From Endozoicomonas sp. 4G (GTDB lineage Bacteria; Pseudomonadota; Gammaproteobacteria; Pseudomonadales; Endozoicomonadaceae): a stretch of 64,000 nt of DNA. The position numbers were made by a program, and so were the translations under genes. Numbering within the stretch: position 1 is the first letter of the stretch; every line of letters starts with the position of its first letter. Location of the stretch: positions 3,214,001 through 3,278,000 of the forward strand of contig NZ_CP082909.1 in the NCBI RefSeq assembly GCF_023822025.1, read 5' to 3'. The notes beneath the pieces were generated by a model that saw only the letters and a list, made by a program, of their open reading frames with translations, was not told the origin of the DNA and did no database searches. Shown one piece after another: positions 34,297 to 44,233 of this stretch.

Positions 34297-35091
34297 TCAA
34301 TCACAAACAACAACCTCTATTGCCGAATCTGCCATAACCTCTTTGAGTGGCTCGGGTGGCTCATCATCTGTGAATAAAACATCAATCTGCTCAAGATGCC
34401 CCAGCCTGACCATGGCACTTCGACCGTATTTACTGTGATCTGCCGCCAGAAAACAGTGTTTGGCATTACCAATCATGGCCTGTGCGACCCTGACCTCGTG
34501 ATAATCAAAGTCCATCAGGGAACCGTCCATATCGATACCACTGATACCCATAACCGCATAATCCACCCTGAATTGTTCAATAAAATCCCGAGTGGCCTGA
34601 CCAACAACACCGCCGTCACGATTTCGCACTTCCCCTCCTGCAATCACCACGGTAAAGTCTTCACGCTGCAACAAAATTGATGCCACATGAAGGTTATTGG
34701 TAACGATTCTTAACGCCTTGTGATGCAACAGCGCCCTGGCCACGGCTTCCGTCGAAGTGCCTATATTGATGAACAGTGATGCACCGTCGGGAATTCTCTT
34801 GACCAGCTCCACCGCAATACGATCCTTTTCTTCACTCAAGCTCATCTTGCGCTCAGAATAAGCCGTATTAACCGTACTGCTGGAGGGCATACCCGCCCCA
34901 CCATGATGACGCGAGATCAGGTTCTTTTTATCCAGCTCATTCAAATCTCTGCGAATCGTCTGGGCAGCCACTTTGAAATGTTGCACCAACTCATCCGTTG
35001 TCATAAAGCCATGCTGACGAATTAAATCAACAATCAATTCCTGGCGATGGGTCTGGGGTATAGAAGATACAGCGGATATCTTGGCAGTCAT
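34297..35091 (-). CDS. glpR: Glycerol-3-phosphate regulon repressor (DeoR family)
   Basis: The 264-residue protein has an N-terminal winged helix (RQELIVDLIRQHGFMTTDEL, then QTIRRDLNELD) and a sugar-phosphate sensor domain with the INIGTSTEAVA and LGISGIDMDGS-type segments. Similarity to E. coli GlpR extends along the whole length (RHHGGAGMPSSS, IVTNNLHVA, AGGEVRNRDGG, FDYHEVR). It should repress glp genes until sn-glycerol-3-phosphate binds. No glp operon is next to it; the glpG gene is at 43-44 kb. Confidence 0.85.
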   Translation of the reverse strand: MTAKISAVSSIPQTHRQELIVDLIRQHGFMTTDELVQHFKVAAQTIRRDLNELDKKNLISRHHGGAGMPSSSTVNTAYSERKMSLSEEKDRIAVELVKRIPDGASLFINIGTSTEAVARALLHHKALRIVTNNLHVASILLQREDFTVVIAGGEVRNRDGGVVGQATRDFIEQFRVDYAVMGISGIDMDGSLMDFDYHEVRVAQAMIGNAKHCFLAADHSKYGRSAMVRLGHLEQIDVLFTDDEPPEPLKEVMADSAIEVVVCD

Positions 35092-35246
35092 TCGAAAACT
35101 CTGGTCAGCTGGAACACTCTGTCTCTGGAAGTAACAGTGAGCTCAATCTATGGAAATATCAGTCGCGTCAGGATAGCAACTTCAAACGCTGTAGCGAAGA
35201 AAATTCGAAAACCTGTTGTGGCCTCCCAGATGCAACCGGAAATGAG

Positions 35247-36260
35247 TCAATAAACCCTTGGCTCCACTTCCAGCTCGACACCAAAGCGATCATGAACCAC
35301 AGTTTGAATATGTCTGGCCAGCCCCAGCAAATCATCAGGTTCTGCCCCCCCATGGTTCACCAGCACCAGAGCCTGCTTGTTATAAGTACCCACCAAACCA
35401 TGACGACAGCCTTTAAGGCCCGCCCGATCAATCAGCCAGCCAGCGGCCAGCTTCCAGCGTCCCTCAAAAGGGTAGGCAACAACATCAGGGTAAGCTGCCT
35501 GTACTTTCTTCAGAAGCGCTTCGCCCACTACAGGATTTTTAAAGAAGCTGCCGGCATTGCCCAATTGCAAAGGGTCAGGCAACTTTTCTCTGCGAATGCC
35601 ACAAACGGCTTCACTGACCACAAAAGGGTCAGGACTTCCATCTGAGCGCTGTTCGACTTCCTGCTGCAAACGGTCATAAGAGAGTCTGGGCGACCATTTG
35701 GAATCCAGGGCAAATGAAACAGAGGTAATAATAAAACGGTCTCGGGCTGACTGCTTGAAGATCGAATCACGGTAACCGAACTGGCAATCCTCAAGAGCAA
35801 AGTTTTTCAACTCTTTGGAGTGGATATCCAGTGCTTGCAGACTCTGAAAGTAATCTTTAATTTCAACGCCATAGGCACCAATATTCTGAATAGGCGCTGC
35901 CCCCAGGTTGCCCGGAATCAGGGAAAGATTCTCAAGGCCGTAGGCCCGCTCACCCAGAGTCCAACGGACGAACTCATGCCAATTCTCACCGGCTCCCGCG
36001 GTCACGCCGACACATTCATCATTCCGGGAGGTGACCCTTTTACCAGAGATATTGACATGGACAAACAAAGCTTCCTGATCACCCGTCAACACCAGATTGC
36101 TGCCCCCGCCCAGAGGAACGACAGGAAGATTCTTTTGAGTAGCAAAAGCGATAGCCTCGCGGAGGTCATCCACCGAGCTGGCTTCGACAAAATAGCGGGC
36201 ATTGACCCTGAAACCGAAAGTGTTCAGCGCCTCGAGGGAATGATTTTCAAGAATTCTCAT
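35247..36260 (-). CDS. murB: UDP-N-acetylenolpyruvoylglucosamine reductase
   Basis: The 337-residue FAD enzyme makes UDP-MurNAc from enolpyruvyl-UDP-GlcNAc. Visible motifs are PLGGGSNLV (FAD binding), PGNLGAAPIQNIGAYGVE, the FGYRDSIFK loop of type I MurB, and GNAGSFFKNPVV with the active-site Ser. The start overlaps the stop of kdsB by one base, so the two are coupled. Confidence 0.95.
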   Translation of the reverse strand: MRILENHSLEALNTFGFRVNARYFVEASSVDDLREAIAFATQKNLPVVPLGGGSNLVLTGDQEALFVHVNISGKRVTSRNDECVGVTAGAGENWHEFVRWTLGERAYGLENLSLIPGNLGAAPIQNIGAYGVEIKDYFQSLQALDIHSKELKNFALEDCQFGYRDSIFKQSARDRFIITSVSFALDSKWSPRLSYDRLQQEVEQRSDGSPDPFVVSEAVCGIRREKLPDPLQLGNAGSFFKNPVVGEALLKKVQAAYPDVVAYPFEGRWKLAAGWLIDRAGLKGCRHGLVGTYNKQALVLVNHGGAEPDDLLGLARHIQTVVHDRFGVELEVEPRVY

Positions 36261-37051
36261 CAGGAAATATCAGCCAGTCTGTTTGCCATGAGCACCCTGA
36301 CAGCGTTGAGATCTTCTTCCGTATCAACCCCGTGGGGCGGTGTTTCCATGGCATCGGCGACATGAATACGATGACCATTCCAGAGCAGTCGCAATTGTTC
36401 AAGGGACTCAATGGACTCAATCGGACTCTGCTCCCACTGCACATACTCACTCAGCAGGCTGACACGATAGGCATAGATACCAATATGGCGCCTGAAAATA
36501 TCCACTGTGGGTAATAAACTGCCGTTGTCGGCAAACTCATCTCTGGCCCAGGGCATGGGAGCGCGGCTGAAATAAAGGGCAAACCCTTCGCGATCCGTGA
36601 CCACCTTGACCACATTGGGATTAAACAGATCGTCCCGATTCCTGACCGGCTCTGCGAGGGTTGCAGCACCTGCTGACTCAGTCTGCATCAGATTATTGGC
36701 TACCTGATCAATGACTTTTGCCGGAATCAGTGGTTCATCGCCCTGGACATTAACAATCACTTCGTTGTCACCCATTTCATAAAGACGGGTAACCTCCTGA
36801 AGACGATCAGTTCCGGAAGGATGGCCGGCCAGTGTCATACAGGCCTCAGCATCGAAACTTTCAGCGGCTTTGACGATACGCTCATCATCAGTGGCAATAA
36901 TGACCCGGGTGGCCTGACTCTCGCAGGCACGCTCATAGACGTGCTGGATCATAGGCTTGCCACAGATATCAACCAGTGGTTTGCCGGGCAGGCGACTGGA
37001 GCTGAATCGGGCAGGAATAACAACAGTAAATGGAGCAATGGCAGCATTCAT
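36260..37051 (-). CDS. kdsB: CMP-KDO synthetase
   Basis: The 263-residue nucleotidyltransferase activates KDO for lipopolysaccharide core synthesis. It has the N-terminal [16 protein letters not shown] motif, the [10 protein letters not shown] motif and the C-terminal GVDTEEDL motif. It overlaps ycaR upstream by one base and murB downstream by one base. Confidence 0.95.
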   Translation of the reverse strand: MNAAIAPFTVVIPARFSSSRLPGKPLVDICGKPMIQHVYERACESQATRVIIATDDERIVKAAESFDAEACMTLAGHPSGTDRLQEVTRLYEMGDNEVIVNVQGDEPLIPAKVIDQVANNLMQTESAGAATLAEPVRNRDDLFNPNVVKVVTDREGFALYFSRAPMPWARDEFADNGSLLPTVDIFRRHIGIYAYRVSLLSEYVQWEQSPIESIESLEQLRLLWNGHRIHVADAMETPPHGVDTEEDLNAVRVLMANRLADIS

Positions 37052-37269
37052 CAGGCCGATGTATCCTCTTGGGATGGTGCCTCGCCTCCTTCCAGCCGCT
37101 CATCAGTCGTCAGGGTACGGGCTTCGTTTTCCAGCATGACAGGAATGCCATCACGAATGGGATAGGCCATGCCGCAGGGGCGACAAATCAACTCAGCCGC
37201 TGATTTGTCGTATCTCAGGTCGCCTTTGCAGTGGGGACAGGCCAGAATCTCAAACAGCTTCTTGTCCAT
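37051..37269 (-). CDS. ycaR: Trm112-like zinc-binding protein YcaR
   Basis: This small protein (72 residues from ATG at 37269) begins [18 protein letters not shown] and has two CxxC pairs (CPHC, CRPC). That ATG matches the family N-terminus; a longer frame to 37311 would overlap lpxK. The position between lpxK and kdsB is conserved. The function in bacteria is not well defined. Confidence 0.9.
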   Translation of the reverse strand: MDKKLFEILACPHCKGDLRYDKSAAELICRPCGMAYPIRDGIPVMLENEARTLTTDERLEGGEAPSQEDTSA

Positions 37270-38311
37270 GGGTATCCTTATCAGACCGACTCTTCGGTCC
37301 TTTAGTTTCAATCAGTTTCAGAATTCGTTCAAAAAGCGTCTCGGGCACTCTGGCCTGGACCGGCAGAAACCAGAAACGGGCTTCTGCAAAGGCGGAGCAT
37401 TTTACCGCATCCTTGGCCGTCATGATAACGGGCAGATGGTCATGAAACTGAAAATCTTCTTTCCCGAACGCGTAATGATCAGGAAAAGGATGGCGAATAA
37501 CCTCGTATCCAAGCGTTTCCAGCGTTCTGAAAAAACGCTCCGGGTTACCTATACCTGCCACCCCATGTACTTTTCCGGAGGCAGGAGGCTGACCCGTATT
37601 CTGCCCATTAACAGGCTTGAGTGCACCCGGCTCAAGAAAAAAACTTTCAAACTGACAGTCCAGTGCCCCAGAGGGCTCACCATTGACCACCACCTGATCG
37701 ACTTCCCTGAGCCTGTCAGGAGATTCCCTTAACGGTCCGGCAGGCAGACTGAGGCCATTGCCTAACATTCTCTGACCATCAATCACCACCAGTTCAACAT
37801 GCCGATCCAGATTATAGTGCTGAAGACCATCATCAGCGATCACCAGATTGCAATTTTTCCGTTCGATCAGTGCTTTCGCTGCACAAACCCGATCCGGATC
37901 GACCATAATCGGAATATTCAGCTGCTGGGCCAGCATCACAGGCTCATCTCCAACCAGGGCAGGATCGGACTCAGGCAATACTTCTGCTGGCAAATGTATA
38001 CCCCTGCCGGCCCCAAAACCGCGACTGGCAATCCCCGGCCTGAATCCCTGCTGGATTAATCTTGCCACCAGGCTGGCGACAAAAGGTGTCTTGCCTGTGC
38101 CTCCTATCGTAATATTGCCAACAATAACGACAGGAACAGGCGACTGCCAGCGCTCAGAGCGCTCCAGTTTTACCCGGCGGTTGCGAGCTATTCGAGTGAA
38201 TAAAAAGGATAATGGCAACAGCAGCCGGGTCCAGAACCCACTGCCGTACCATGAGTTGAGAACCGAGTCACTGAGTACTGCCTGCCAACGACGGGATTCC
38301 TTGCTTTCCAT
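37250..38311 (-). CDS. lpxK: Tetraacyldisaccharide 4'-kinase
   Basis: The 353-residue enzyme phosphorylates the lipid A disaccharide. It has an N-terminal membrane-associated helix (LLLPLSFLF), the P-loop [17 protein letters not shown] and the [13 protein letters not shown] motif. It overlaps ycaR slightly (37250-37269). The transporter gene msbA, its neighbour in enterics, is not present here. Confidence 0.94.
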   Translation of the reverse strand: MESKESRRWQAVLSDSVLNSWYGSGFWTRLLLPLSFLFTRIARNRRVKLERSERWQSPVPVVIVGNITIGGTGKTPFVASLVARLIQQGFRPGIASRGFGAGRGIHLPAEVLPESDPALVGDEPVMLAQQLNIPIMVDPDRVCAAKALIERKNCNLVIADDGLQHYNLDRHVELVVIDGQRMLGNGLSLPAGPLRESPDRLREVDQVVVNGEPSGALDCQFESFFLEPGALKPVNGQNTGQPPASGKVHGVAGIGNPERFFRTLETLGYEVIRHPFPDHYAFGKEDFQFHDHLPVIMTAKDAVKCSAFAEARFWFLPVQARVPETLFERILKLIETKGPKSRSDKDTHGQEAV

Positions 38312-38374
38312 GGGGGATCAGTAACTCTCTTAATAACATGCTCTTAACAAAAAGCCTTTCAGGCTCATTAATCG

Positions 38375-38806
38375 TTACGGCTCTGATTCTACCGGTTTTC
38401 GTGTTGTCATGCTGAGGTTTGCAAAACCCAGCTGTCCAGCCGCATCCATGGCAGTCACCACGGACTGATAAGGCGTCTTGGCGTCAGCGGTAATGGTAAG
38501 GGGCAGATTGGAGTCTCCCTCACTGACTTTGGCCAGGGCATTTTTCAGGGTATCCAGACGACTGTTCACGAGCGACCGGCCATTGACCGCATAATGACCT
38601 TCCCGACTGATGGTAATTTCCACCTGGGTTTTCTTAACAGGCTCTCTCTGTTCACCACTGGCCTCTGGTAAATCAATAGCCAGTTGAGTTTCCTTGGTAA
38701 AGGTCGTCGAGACCATAAAGAAAATCAGCAACAGAAAGACCACATCAATAAGCGGTGTCAGGTTCAGTGAGACCTCTTCCCTGGACTGGCGACGAAATTT
38801 CATCAC
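38375..38806 (-). CDS. exbD: Biopolymer transport protein ExbD/TolR family
   Basis: The 143-residue protein has one membrane helix (about 20-42) containing LIDVVFLLLIFF with the proton-channel Asp, and a periplasmic domain. With the upstream exbB product it should use proton motive force to energise TonB-type outer-membrane transport or related processes. It overlaps exbB by 4 bp. Confidence 0.88.
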   Translation of the reverse strand: MMKFRRQSREEVSLNLTPLIDVVFLLLIFFMVSTTFTKETQLAIDLPEASGEQREPVKKTQVEITISREGHYAVNGRSLVNSRLDTLKNALAKVSEGDSNLPLTITADAKTPYQSVVTAMDAAGQLGFANLSMTTRKPVESEP

Positions 38807-39432
38807 TTACCCTCGCGGTTTTTCAGCTTCCGCTCTCCCTGAAGCACTTCCACCAGCTTGGTAGCTTCCTGCTCCATGGCGACCACCAGCTCATCCACAC
38901 GGCGGGTAAAATAACGGTGGAAGACCAGGGTCGGAATCGCCACCGTCAAACCTGCGGCAGTGGTAATCAGGGCTTTGGAGATCCCCCCTGCCAGTACCCC
39001 GGCATTACCCGTACCTTCCAGCATAATCACTGTAAACACATCAATCATGCCAATCACTGTACCTAACAGACCCAACAGGGGGGCAATGGCAGCAACGGTT
39101 CCCAGGGTATTGAGATAACGTTCCAGCTCGTGGATGACCTTGCCGGCCTGCTCCTCAATGCTCTCTTTCATGATATCGCGACCATAGCGAGCGTTGCTGA
39201 TGCCTGCCGCAAGGATTTCACCCAACGGAGAACCATCCCTCAAGCCTCTGACTTTCTTGCTGTCCAGATCATTATTCTCAATCCACTTCCAGACCTGGGA
39301 CAAGGTATTCCTGGGGGCAATACGCGACGGCCTGAGCGTCCAGAGACGTTCAAAAATAATCGCCATGGCAATGACAGAACTCAGCAGGATTGGCAACATA
39401 AGCCAACCACCGGATTTAACCAATTCGAACAC
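38803..39432 (-). CDS. exbB: MotA/TolQ/ExbB proton channel family protein
   Basis: The 209-residue protein has three membrane helices: one at the N-terminus (MLPILLSSVIAMAIIF), a central one (TLGTVAAIAPLLGLLGTVIGM) and a third (ALITTAAGLTVAIPTLVF). This is the ExbB topology. It is the first gene of the exbB-exbD-lpxK-ycaR-kdsB-murB run. Confidence 0.88.
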   Translation of the reverse strand: MFELVKSGGWLMLPILLSSVIAMAIIFERLWTLRPSRIAPRNTLSQVWKWIENNDLDSKKVRGLRDGSPLGEILAAGISNARYGRDIMKESIEEQAGKVIHELERYLNTLGTVAAIAPLLGLLGTVIGMIDVFTVIMLEGTGNAGVLAGGISKALITTAAGLTVAIPTLVFHRYFTRRVDELVVAMEQEATKLVEVLQGERKLKNREGK

Positions 39433-39560
39433 GGCCTATTCCCTTCTGATTTTTCCTGCGCTTAATAAAATGACTCTATCATAGAGCATTGCTTTAAAAC
39501 CACGAGCACATGCGTATCAACCGCAAGGGTGCTGATACCCCAGACACGACTGGTCACTTC

Positions 39561-42014
39561 TCAGCGCCACCAGTATCTGGCGCTTTGATGTTTGTACTGT
39601 TTCACTCTCTCCGGCCCTTTCCCCATGACAAAACTGAGCGTCCCTGAAGTCGCCGTATTGTAGAGAGTGGCTCCCAGTTGCTCAATTCGATCCAGGGTCT
39701 CTCCCGCTGGGTGCCCGAATCGATTTCGATAACCGGATGACACCAACACCTGCGATGGATTGACCTGAAACAGAAACGCCTGTGAACCCGAAAAACGGCT
39801 GCCGTGATGAGGAAGCAGAAGGTAATCAGCCTCAAGACCTTCAAGCTGACTGACTAAATAAGACTCGGTTTTTTTGCCAATATCGCCGGTCAAGAGTAAC
39901 GTTTCACGACCTGCTGTGACTCTCAAGACACAGGATCGCTCATTATCAGGAACTGATAACCGACTGCCTGATAAAACCTCAAACGCGACTCCGTCCCATT
40001 GCCATTTCATTCCCGGCAGGCAAGGACTTATTGCGCCTTCAAACCCCGTCACCGCAGAGCCTGAAATAATCTCCGCTTCGGGGTATCGCTGATGAATCCG
40101 TTCCAGTCCGCCTGAATGATCATTATCGCCATGGGAAATCATGACACGATCCACCCGATCAACCCCCAATCGATTGAGATAAGGAACAATGATGCCATCC
40201 ACTGAGTTGAAGCGCCCCCTGGAAGCCACTCCGGTATCGTACAGCAGTGTGTGCTGACGAGTTTGCAAAAGCACGGCAATGCCCTGCCCCACATCCAGCA
40301 CGGCCACTTTTGCTGCGCCTGTTTCAGGATAATCCTTGATTGGGAACAACAGAGGCAGCAGAAAAAAGAGGGAAAGCGCCCTTAATCCAAGTCCCATGGG
40401 TGTCGCCAGAATCAATACAGCACACACCATGAGGACCACTTGAACCAGTCCTATGCTGACAACAGGCACAAAAACCGGCACCGATGATACCGTGGCTAAC
40501 CCCACATCCCAGAACCTGAAAACTTCATCCAGAAAGTGCAGAACCCCGATCGAGGCTGATGTAAAAATCGGCTGCAGTACCAGGGCAAGAAAAGCAACAG
40601 GTACGACCAGTAACCCCATCACAGGAATCGCAACGAGATTAATTAGGGGTGAAAACAGAGATACCGACTGTTGATTGAATAACAACATCGGGGCCAACAT
40701 CAGGAAAACCAGCCATTGAGGCCTGAGCCAGGCCCTCGACTTGCCTCCCATCCTGGCCTCATCAGCTGCCATGAAAACCCGCCCACAACAACCGTAAAGC
40801 AGAATGCCTACCGCCGAAAAGGAATACCAGAAGCCAGCACTGGTTATTGCCAGAGGTTCAACCGACAGTACAACACAAAGCGCCAGCAGGAACAGGGTCA
40901 GGGGTCTGGCCTTAATACCCAGCAAAGGCCCCGATAGTGCCAGCCCCGTCATCACCAGAGCCCTTTGAACCGGAACCGAAAAGCCCGCCATGAAGGCATA
41001 GGCCAGAGCAAACAACAGCCCTGCCCCAGCCGCATACCGAGGCCAGGTGATCTTCCTGAGAGGGACAGCCCCCGTTCGTGCCAGCATCATTATCAGCCAG
41101 AAACCCACTGCCGCCATAAGCCCTATATGGAGACCTGAGATCACCATTAGATGAGTCGTACCGGTCTGATTCAACCACTGCCATTGCTGTTGAGAGATGC
41201 CTGACTTATCGCCTATCAGCAGTGCCGATAACAAACCAGCAGAATTCTCACTGCAATGTTCATAGAGCCACTGTCGCACCGCACTTCGAAACCGACTTCT
41301 GAAAAAAGCCATGCCGTCAGAAGTCGCCATTTTTTCGCCTGATTTGACATAACCCGTGGCTTGAATATTCTCTCTGGCTGCCCACGCCTCTCTGTCAAAA
41401 GCTCCCGGACTGCGATTACCCTGAGGATGCTTGATCCGAATGTGTAACCGCCACACTTCTCCAGCCTGAATCTCAGGTGCCTGATACCAGCTGAGTCGAA
41501 TCTTTTTAAGATGTCCGGTAGCCTCTTCCTCCAGCGTTTTCACATTAAAATCAAAGCGGGTGAGGTGTGAGTGATAAGCCGGAATGTCTGAAATAACCCC
41601 TGTTACTGTCACTGCTCTGCTTTCGTGCTCAGCGTTGATCCAGCTTTTCCTCAGTCCATCAGCGTGTAAAAACCCTGTAAAGATTCCCATCAACCCCAAT
41701 CCCAGATAGAAAAGGATCAGCGCTGAAAAACCATTGGAGAAATAGCTGGCACCCGGCGCAGAACCCTTGAATCGGGCATAACCGCTCAAAAACCTCCGAA
41801 ACCCCGACCCTCCGTTTAATGCAGCAGGGACAGTGATCCGGGAGACCTTCACCCCTGCGATGGCAGGCAAAAATCCTGCCATAATTAACAGCGCACTGAA
41901 GACGCCGATAACCCTGATAGACATTTCATCAGGTATCACCGGAAACAGAATCGTCAGCACTATTCCCGACAAATAGCTACAGTAAGCTGTGGGAAGGTGG
42001 ATAGTGTGTTTCAT
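39561..42014 (-). CDS. comEC: ComEC/Rec2-family DNA uptake channel
   Basis: The 817-residue protein has an N-terminal soluble domain (about 100-220), a multi-helix competence domain (about 255-540, with GLLSALLIGDKSGIS and HLMVISGLHIGLMAA) and a C-terminal metallo-beta-lactamase-like domain (LDVGQGIAVLL, SHGDNDHSGGL, LLPHHGS). In competent bacteria ComEC carries single-stranded DNA through the inner membrane. The location next to exbB/lpxK is conserved in Pseudomonas-like genomes. Confidence 0.92.
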   Translation of the reverse strand: MKHTIHLPTAYCSYLSGIVLTILFPVIPDEMSIRVIGVFSALLIMAGFLPAIAGVKVSRITVPAALNGGSGFRRFLSGYARFKGSAPGASYFSNGFSALILFYLGLGLMGIFTGFLHADGLRKSWINAEHESRAVTVTGVISDIPAYHSHLTRFDFNVKTLEEEATGHLKKIRLSWYQAPEIQAGEVWRLHIRIKHPQGNRSPGAFDREAWAARENIQATGYVKSGEKMATSDGMAFFRSRFRSAVRQWLYEHCSENSAGLLSALLIGDKSGISQQQWQWLNQTGTTHLMVISGLHIGLMAAVGFWLIMMLARTGAVPLRKITWPRYAAGAGLLFALAYAFMAGFSVPVQRALVMTGLALSGPLLGIKARPLTLFLLALCVVLSVEPLAITSAGFWYSFSAVGILLYGCCGRVFMAADEARMGGKSRAWLRPQWLVFLMLAPMLLFNQQSVSLFSPLINLVAIPVMGLLVVPVAFLALVLQPIFTSASIGVLHFLDEVFRFWDVGLATVSSVPVFVPVVSIGLVQVVLMVCAVLILATPMGLGLRALSLFFLLPLLFPIKDYPETGAAKVAVLDVGQGIAVLLQTRQHTLLYDTGVASRGRFNSVDGIIVPYLNRLGVDRVDRVMISHGDNDHSGGLERIHQRYPEAEIISGSAVTGFEGAISPCLPGMKWQWDGVAFEVLSGSRLSVPDNERSCVLRVTAGRETLLLTGDIGKKTESYLVSQLEGLEADYLLLPHHGSRFSGSQAFLFQVNPSQVLVSSGYRNRFGHPAGETLDRIEQLGATLYNTATSGTLSFVMGKGPERVKQYKHQSARYWWR

Positions 42015-42177
42015 TTTATCAGTGCATAATGTCGGGCTTTTTTACAAAGTACGATCGTACCAGACCAAAATGGGCTTGCCGCTCGGGGGTAGGTTCACAG
42101 CATAGTCGCCAAGATTGGATTATGCTGTGAAGACTTCGAACCAGCCTCAAATTAGAGAAAGAGTACAGTTAAGGGAC

Positions 42178-42705
42178 ATGGCGAGGAAATTAATACAACG
42201 CTACCTGCCGGATCCGGGAACCATTAAGGGCAACCGCCATCTACGGTTTCTGGGCAGTGCTATTCACGACAGCAACCTCTGGCACCTGAATCGACGCTCA
42301 GCAGCCAGCGCTTTTTTTGTGGGCGTATTCTGTGCCTTTATCCCCATGCCTTTCCAAATGGTCGTAGCAGCAGCCATGGCCGTCGTATTTCGCTGTAACC
42401 TGCCCCTGTCGGTAGCCCTGGTCTGGATCACCAACCCGGTCACTATGCCAGCCATCTTTTATTTCACTTATAAGATCGGATGCTACATTCTGGATGTGCC
42501 CGTCAGCGAAAACTCCTTTGAGCTTTCAATACACAGCGTGGGGGTTGAACTCGCCAGAATCTGGAAGCCTCTGTACCTGGGCTCAATCATTACAGGAGTG
42601 ATTGGTGGTTTTCTTGGCTATCTGCTGATCCGGCTTTACTGGCGCTGGAATGTCATTCACCACTGGCGGCAGCGACGCAAACGCTCAGCTCACAAAAAAC
42701 CGTAA
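42178..42705 (+). CDS. DUF2062 membrane protein
   Basis: ATG at 42178 (MARKLIQRYLP) is preferred over a TTG at 42115, since DUF2062 proteins begin with such a basic segment and an AAGGGA site is close upstream. The 175-residue protein has at least three hydrophobic segments and the family region SAASAFFVGVFCAFIPMPFQ followed by WITNPVTMPAIFY. The function is unknown. It is divergent from comEC. Confidence 0.8.
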   Translation: MARKLIQRYLPDPGTIKGNRHLRFLGSAIHDSNLWHLNRRSAASAFFVGVFCAFIPMPFQMVVAAAMAVVFRCNLPLSVALVWITNPVTMPAIFYFTYKIGCYILDVPVSENSFELSIHSVGVELARIWKPLYLGSIITGVIGGFLGYLLIRLYWRWNVIHHWRQRRKRSAHKKP

Positions 42706-42957
42706 ATGCGCCTTTATTACCGGCGACCTTATGACACCTATCGTTTAACTCCATCTTCATTGCTTGAATGCTTGCCCGACAATCTGTTATGAAAAACCCA
42801 TTCAGAGTGATAAATAAATAAGTACCACTAAAAATGCGACATTTTCACTCTATTGCTATGGACAGTGAGCCTCGGTCTTCCTATAGTTGTCATCATGAGT
42901 TAGAACCCTCACCTTTTGAAGAACTCTTTTTGACCCCTCGGTAATCCAAATACTGCC

Positions 42958-43248
42958 ATGCAAAGAAGCCCCCAAAAGCGCAAGCCAAAGCTGGAAGGCC
43001 GCGGTGTGCTTGAGAACATCAGCACCGACGGCCCACACAATGACTGGCTGGGCATGCCCGACTATTACATCCATACACTGACCGTATCCGGTGACGAATA
43101 CAAGTACCTCTCCGCCGACAAGACCCTGGATGTCAGTCAGGGAGATACTGTCGTCTTCCGCTACAAAGAACAGGCTAATGAAAAGCGTATCGACAAACGC
43201 TCGCTGGGCATCTACATTGACCCAAGCCAGTATATGAGTGACAACTGA
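42958..43248 (+). CDS. Small protein of unknown function
   Basis: A 96-residue protein with a basic N-terminus (QKRKPKLEGRG) and a mostly beta-strand body (YYIHTLTVSGDEYKYLSA, GDTVVFRYKE). No family is recognised and no signal peptide is present. The C-terminal part could be an OB-like fold, but this is only an impression. A 28-bp palindrome follows the stop. Confidence 0.6.
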   Translation: MQRSPQKRKPKLEGRGVLENISTDGPHNDWLGMPDYYIHTLTVSGDEYKYLSADKTLDVSQGDTVVFRYKEQANEKRIDKRSLGIYIDPSQYMSDN

Positions 43249-43260
43249 TTTATATTTTCA

Positions 43261-43288
43261 AAACTGCACTTCCATGGAAGTGCAGTTT
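43261..43288. terminator. Perfect 28-bp palindrome, candidate shared terminator
   Basis: The sequence around the CCATGG centre is self-complementary over all 28 bases (arms AAACTGCACTTCC). It lies between the convergent small gene and glpG. The arms are A/T at the outer ends, giving a short T run on each strand, but the lack of a loop is unusual. Confidence 0.55.
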
Positions 43289-43318
43289 GCGAAAAGCCTC
43301 TTCCCGATACACTTCAAC

Positions 43319-44194
43319 TTAAACTTTGATTCTGGACTTAAACATCAGGGCTGCCAGCCCGCCCAGTACAATCCCGGATACCAGTCCTCCGAGATGGGCG
43401 GCGTTAGCCATCTGCCCCAGCACTGGGCCGAGAATATCGGTATAACCAATCACCAGCCACACCAGCATAAAGCCATAAATCGCTGGCGGCAGTCCCATGT
43501 GGAAACTCTTGTCCAGCCGTTCGCGAACCATGCTGTAACCCATCAGCCCATAGACGACACCGGAAAGACCGCCAAACAATACGGAACCCTCTGACATGGC
43601 GTATTGGGCGAAGTTGGACAGAACCCCGGTCAGCAAAACCAGCCCCAGCAGATGAATACCACCCTGATGCATTTCGATTCTGCCACCCAGCACGTAGAAC
43701 ATCAGAGCATTGAACACCAAATGAAGAATCCCGAAATGAATGAAAATCGGAGTGATCAGACGCCAGTATTCATGACTTTCCAGAGTATGCTCCAGGCTGG
43801 CGTAGTAGATGTAGCCATTGGCCACCTTGAAGTCTACGAAGGTGAAACTGGATATAGCCTGAAAATTCTCGCCCAGGTGCGTCAGGACAGCCACCACCAG
43901 ACAAATCGCAAGAATCAGAAAGGTGAAGGGAAAGCGTTTCCAGGGAATGTTTTTAAAAAAGTTCCCGACTTCAGGTCCTTTACGGGGAGGCGCCGCTTCC
44001 AGTTCCAGCTCCCCGGATTGCCAGTCCCGGTAGAAGTTTTTTACTGCTTCTCCCTGCTGCTCATTCTGGGTCCACAGCACCTGTTTCCCGGATTCTTCGG
44101 TAATTTTGTGGGGCACTCCCTGCCGGTAAAGAAAGTAGGACAGTGCACTTAAATCCTTTTGTGCAGAAAGTTCCAGCACCCTATACATAGTCAA
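43319..44194 (-). CDS. glpG: Rhomboid intramembrane serine protease
   Basis: The 291-residue protein has an N-terminal cytosolic domain (about 1-90) and six membrane helices. The catalytic Ser is in FGGLSGVVYGLMGY and the His in NAAHLGGLVSG, the rhomboid dyad. It cleaves membrane-spanning substrates within the bilayer. Confidence 0.9.
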   Translation of the reverse strand: MTMYRVLELSAQKDLSALSYFLYRQGVPHKITEESGKQVLWTQNEQQGEAVKNFYRDWQSGELELEAAPPRKGPEVGNFFKNIPWKRFPFTFLILAICLVVAVLTHLGENFQAISSFTFVDFKVANGYIYYASLEHTLESHEYWRLITPIFIHFGILHLVFNALMFYVLGGRIEMHQGGIHLLGLVLLTGVLSNFAQYAMSEGSVLFGGLSGVVYGLMGYSMVRERLDKSFHMGLPPAIYGFMLVWLVIGYTDILGPVLGQMANAAHLGGLVSGIVLGGLAALMFKSRIKV

Positions 44195-44233
44195 CTCTTG
44201 TTATGCTCAAACGGATTAGTGTAGACAATACAG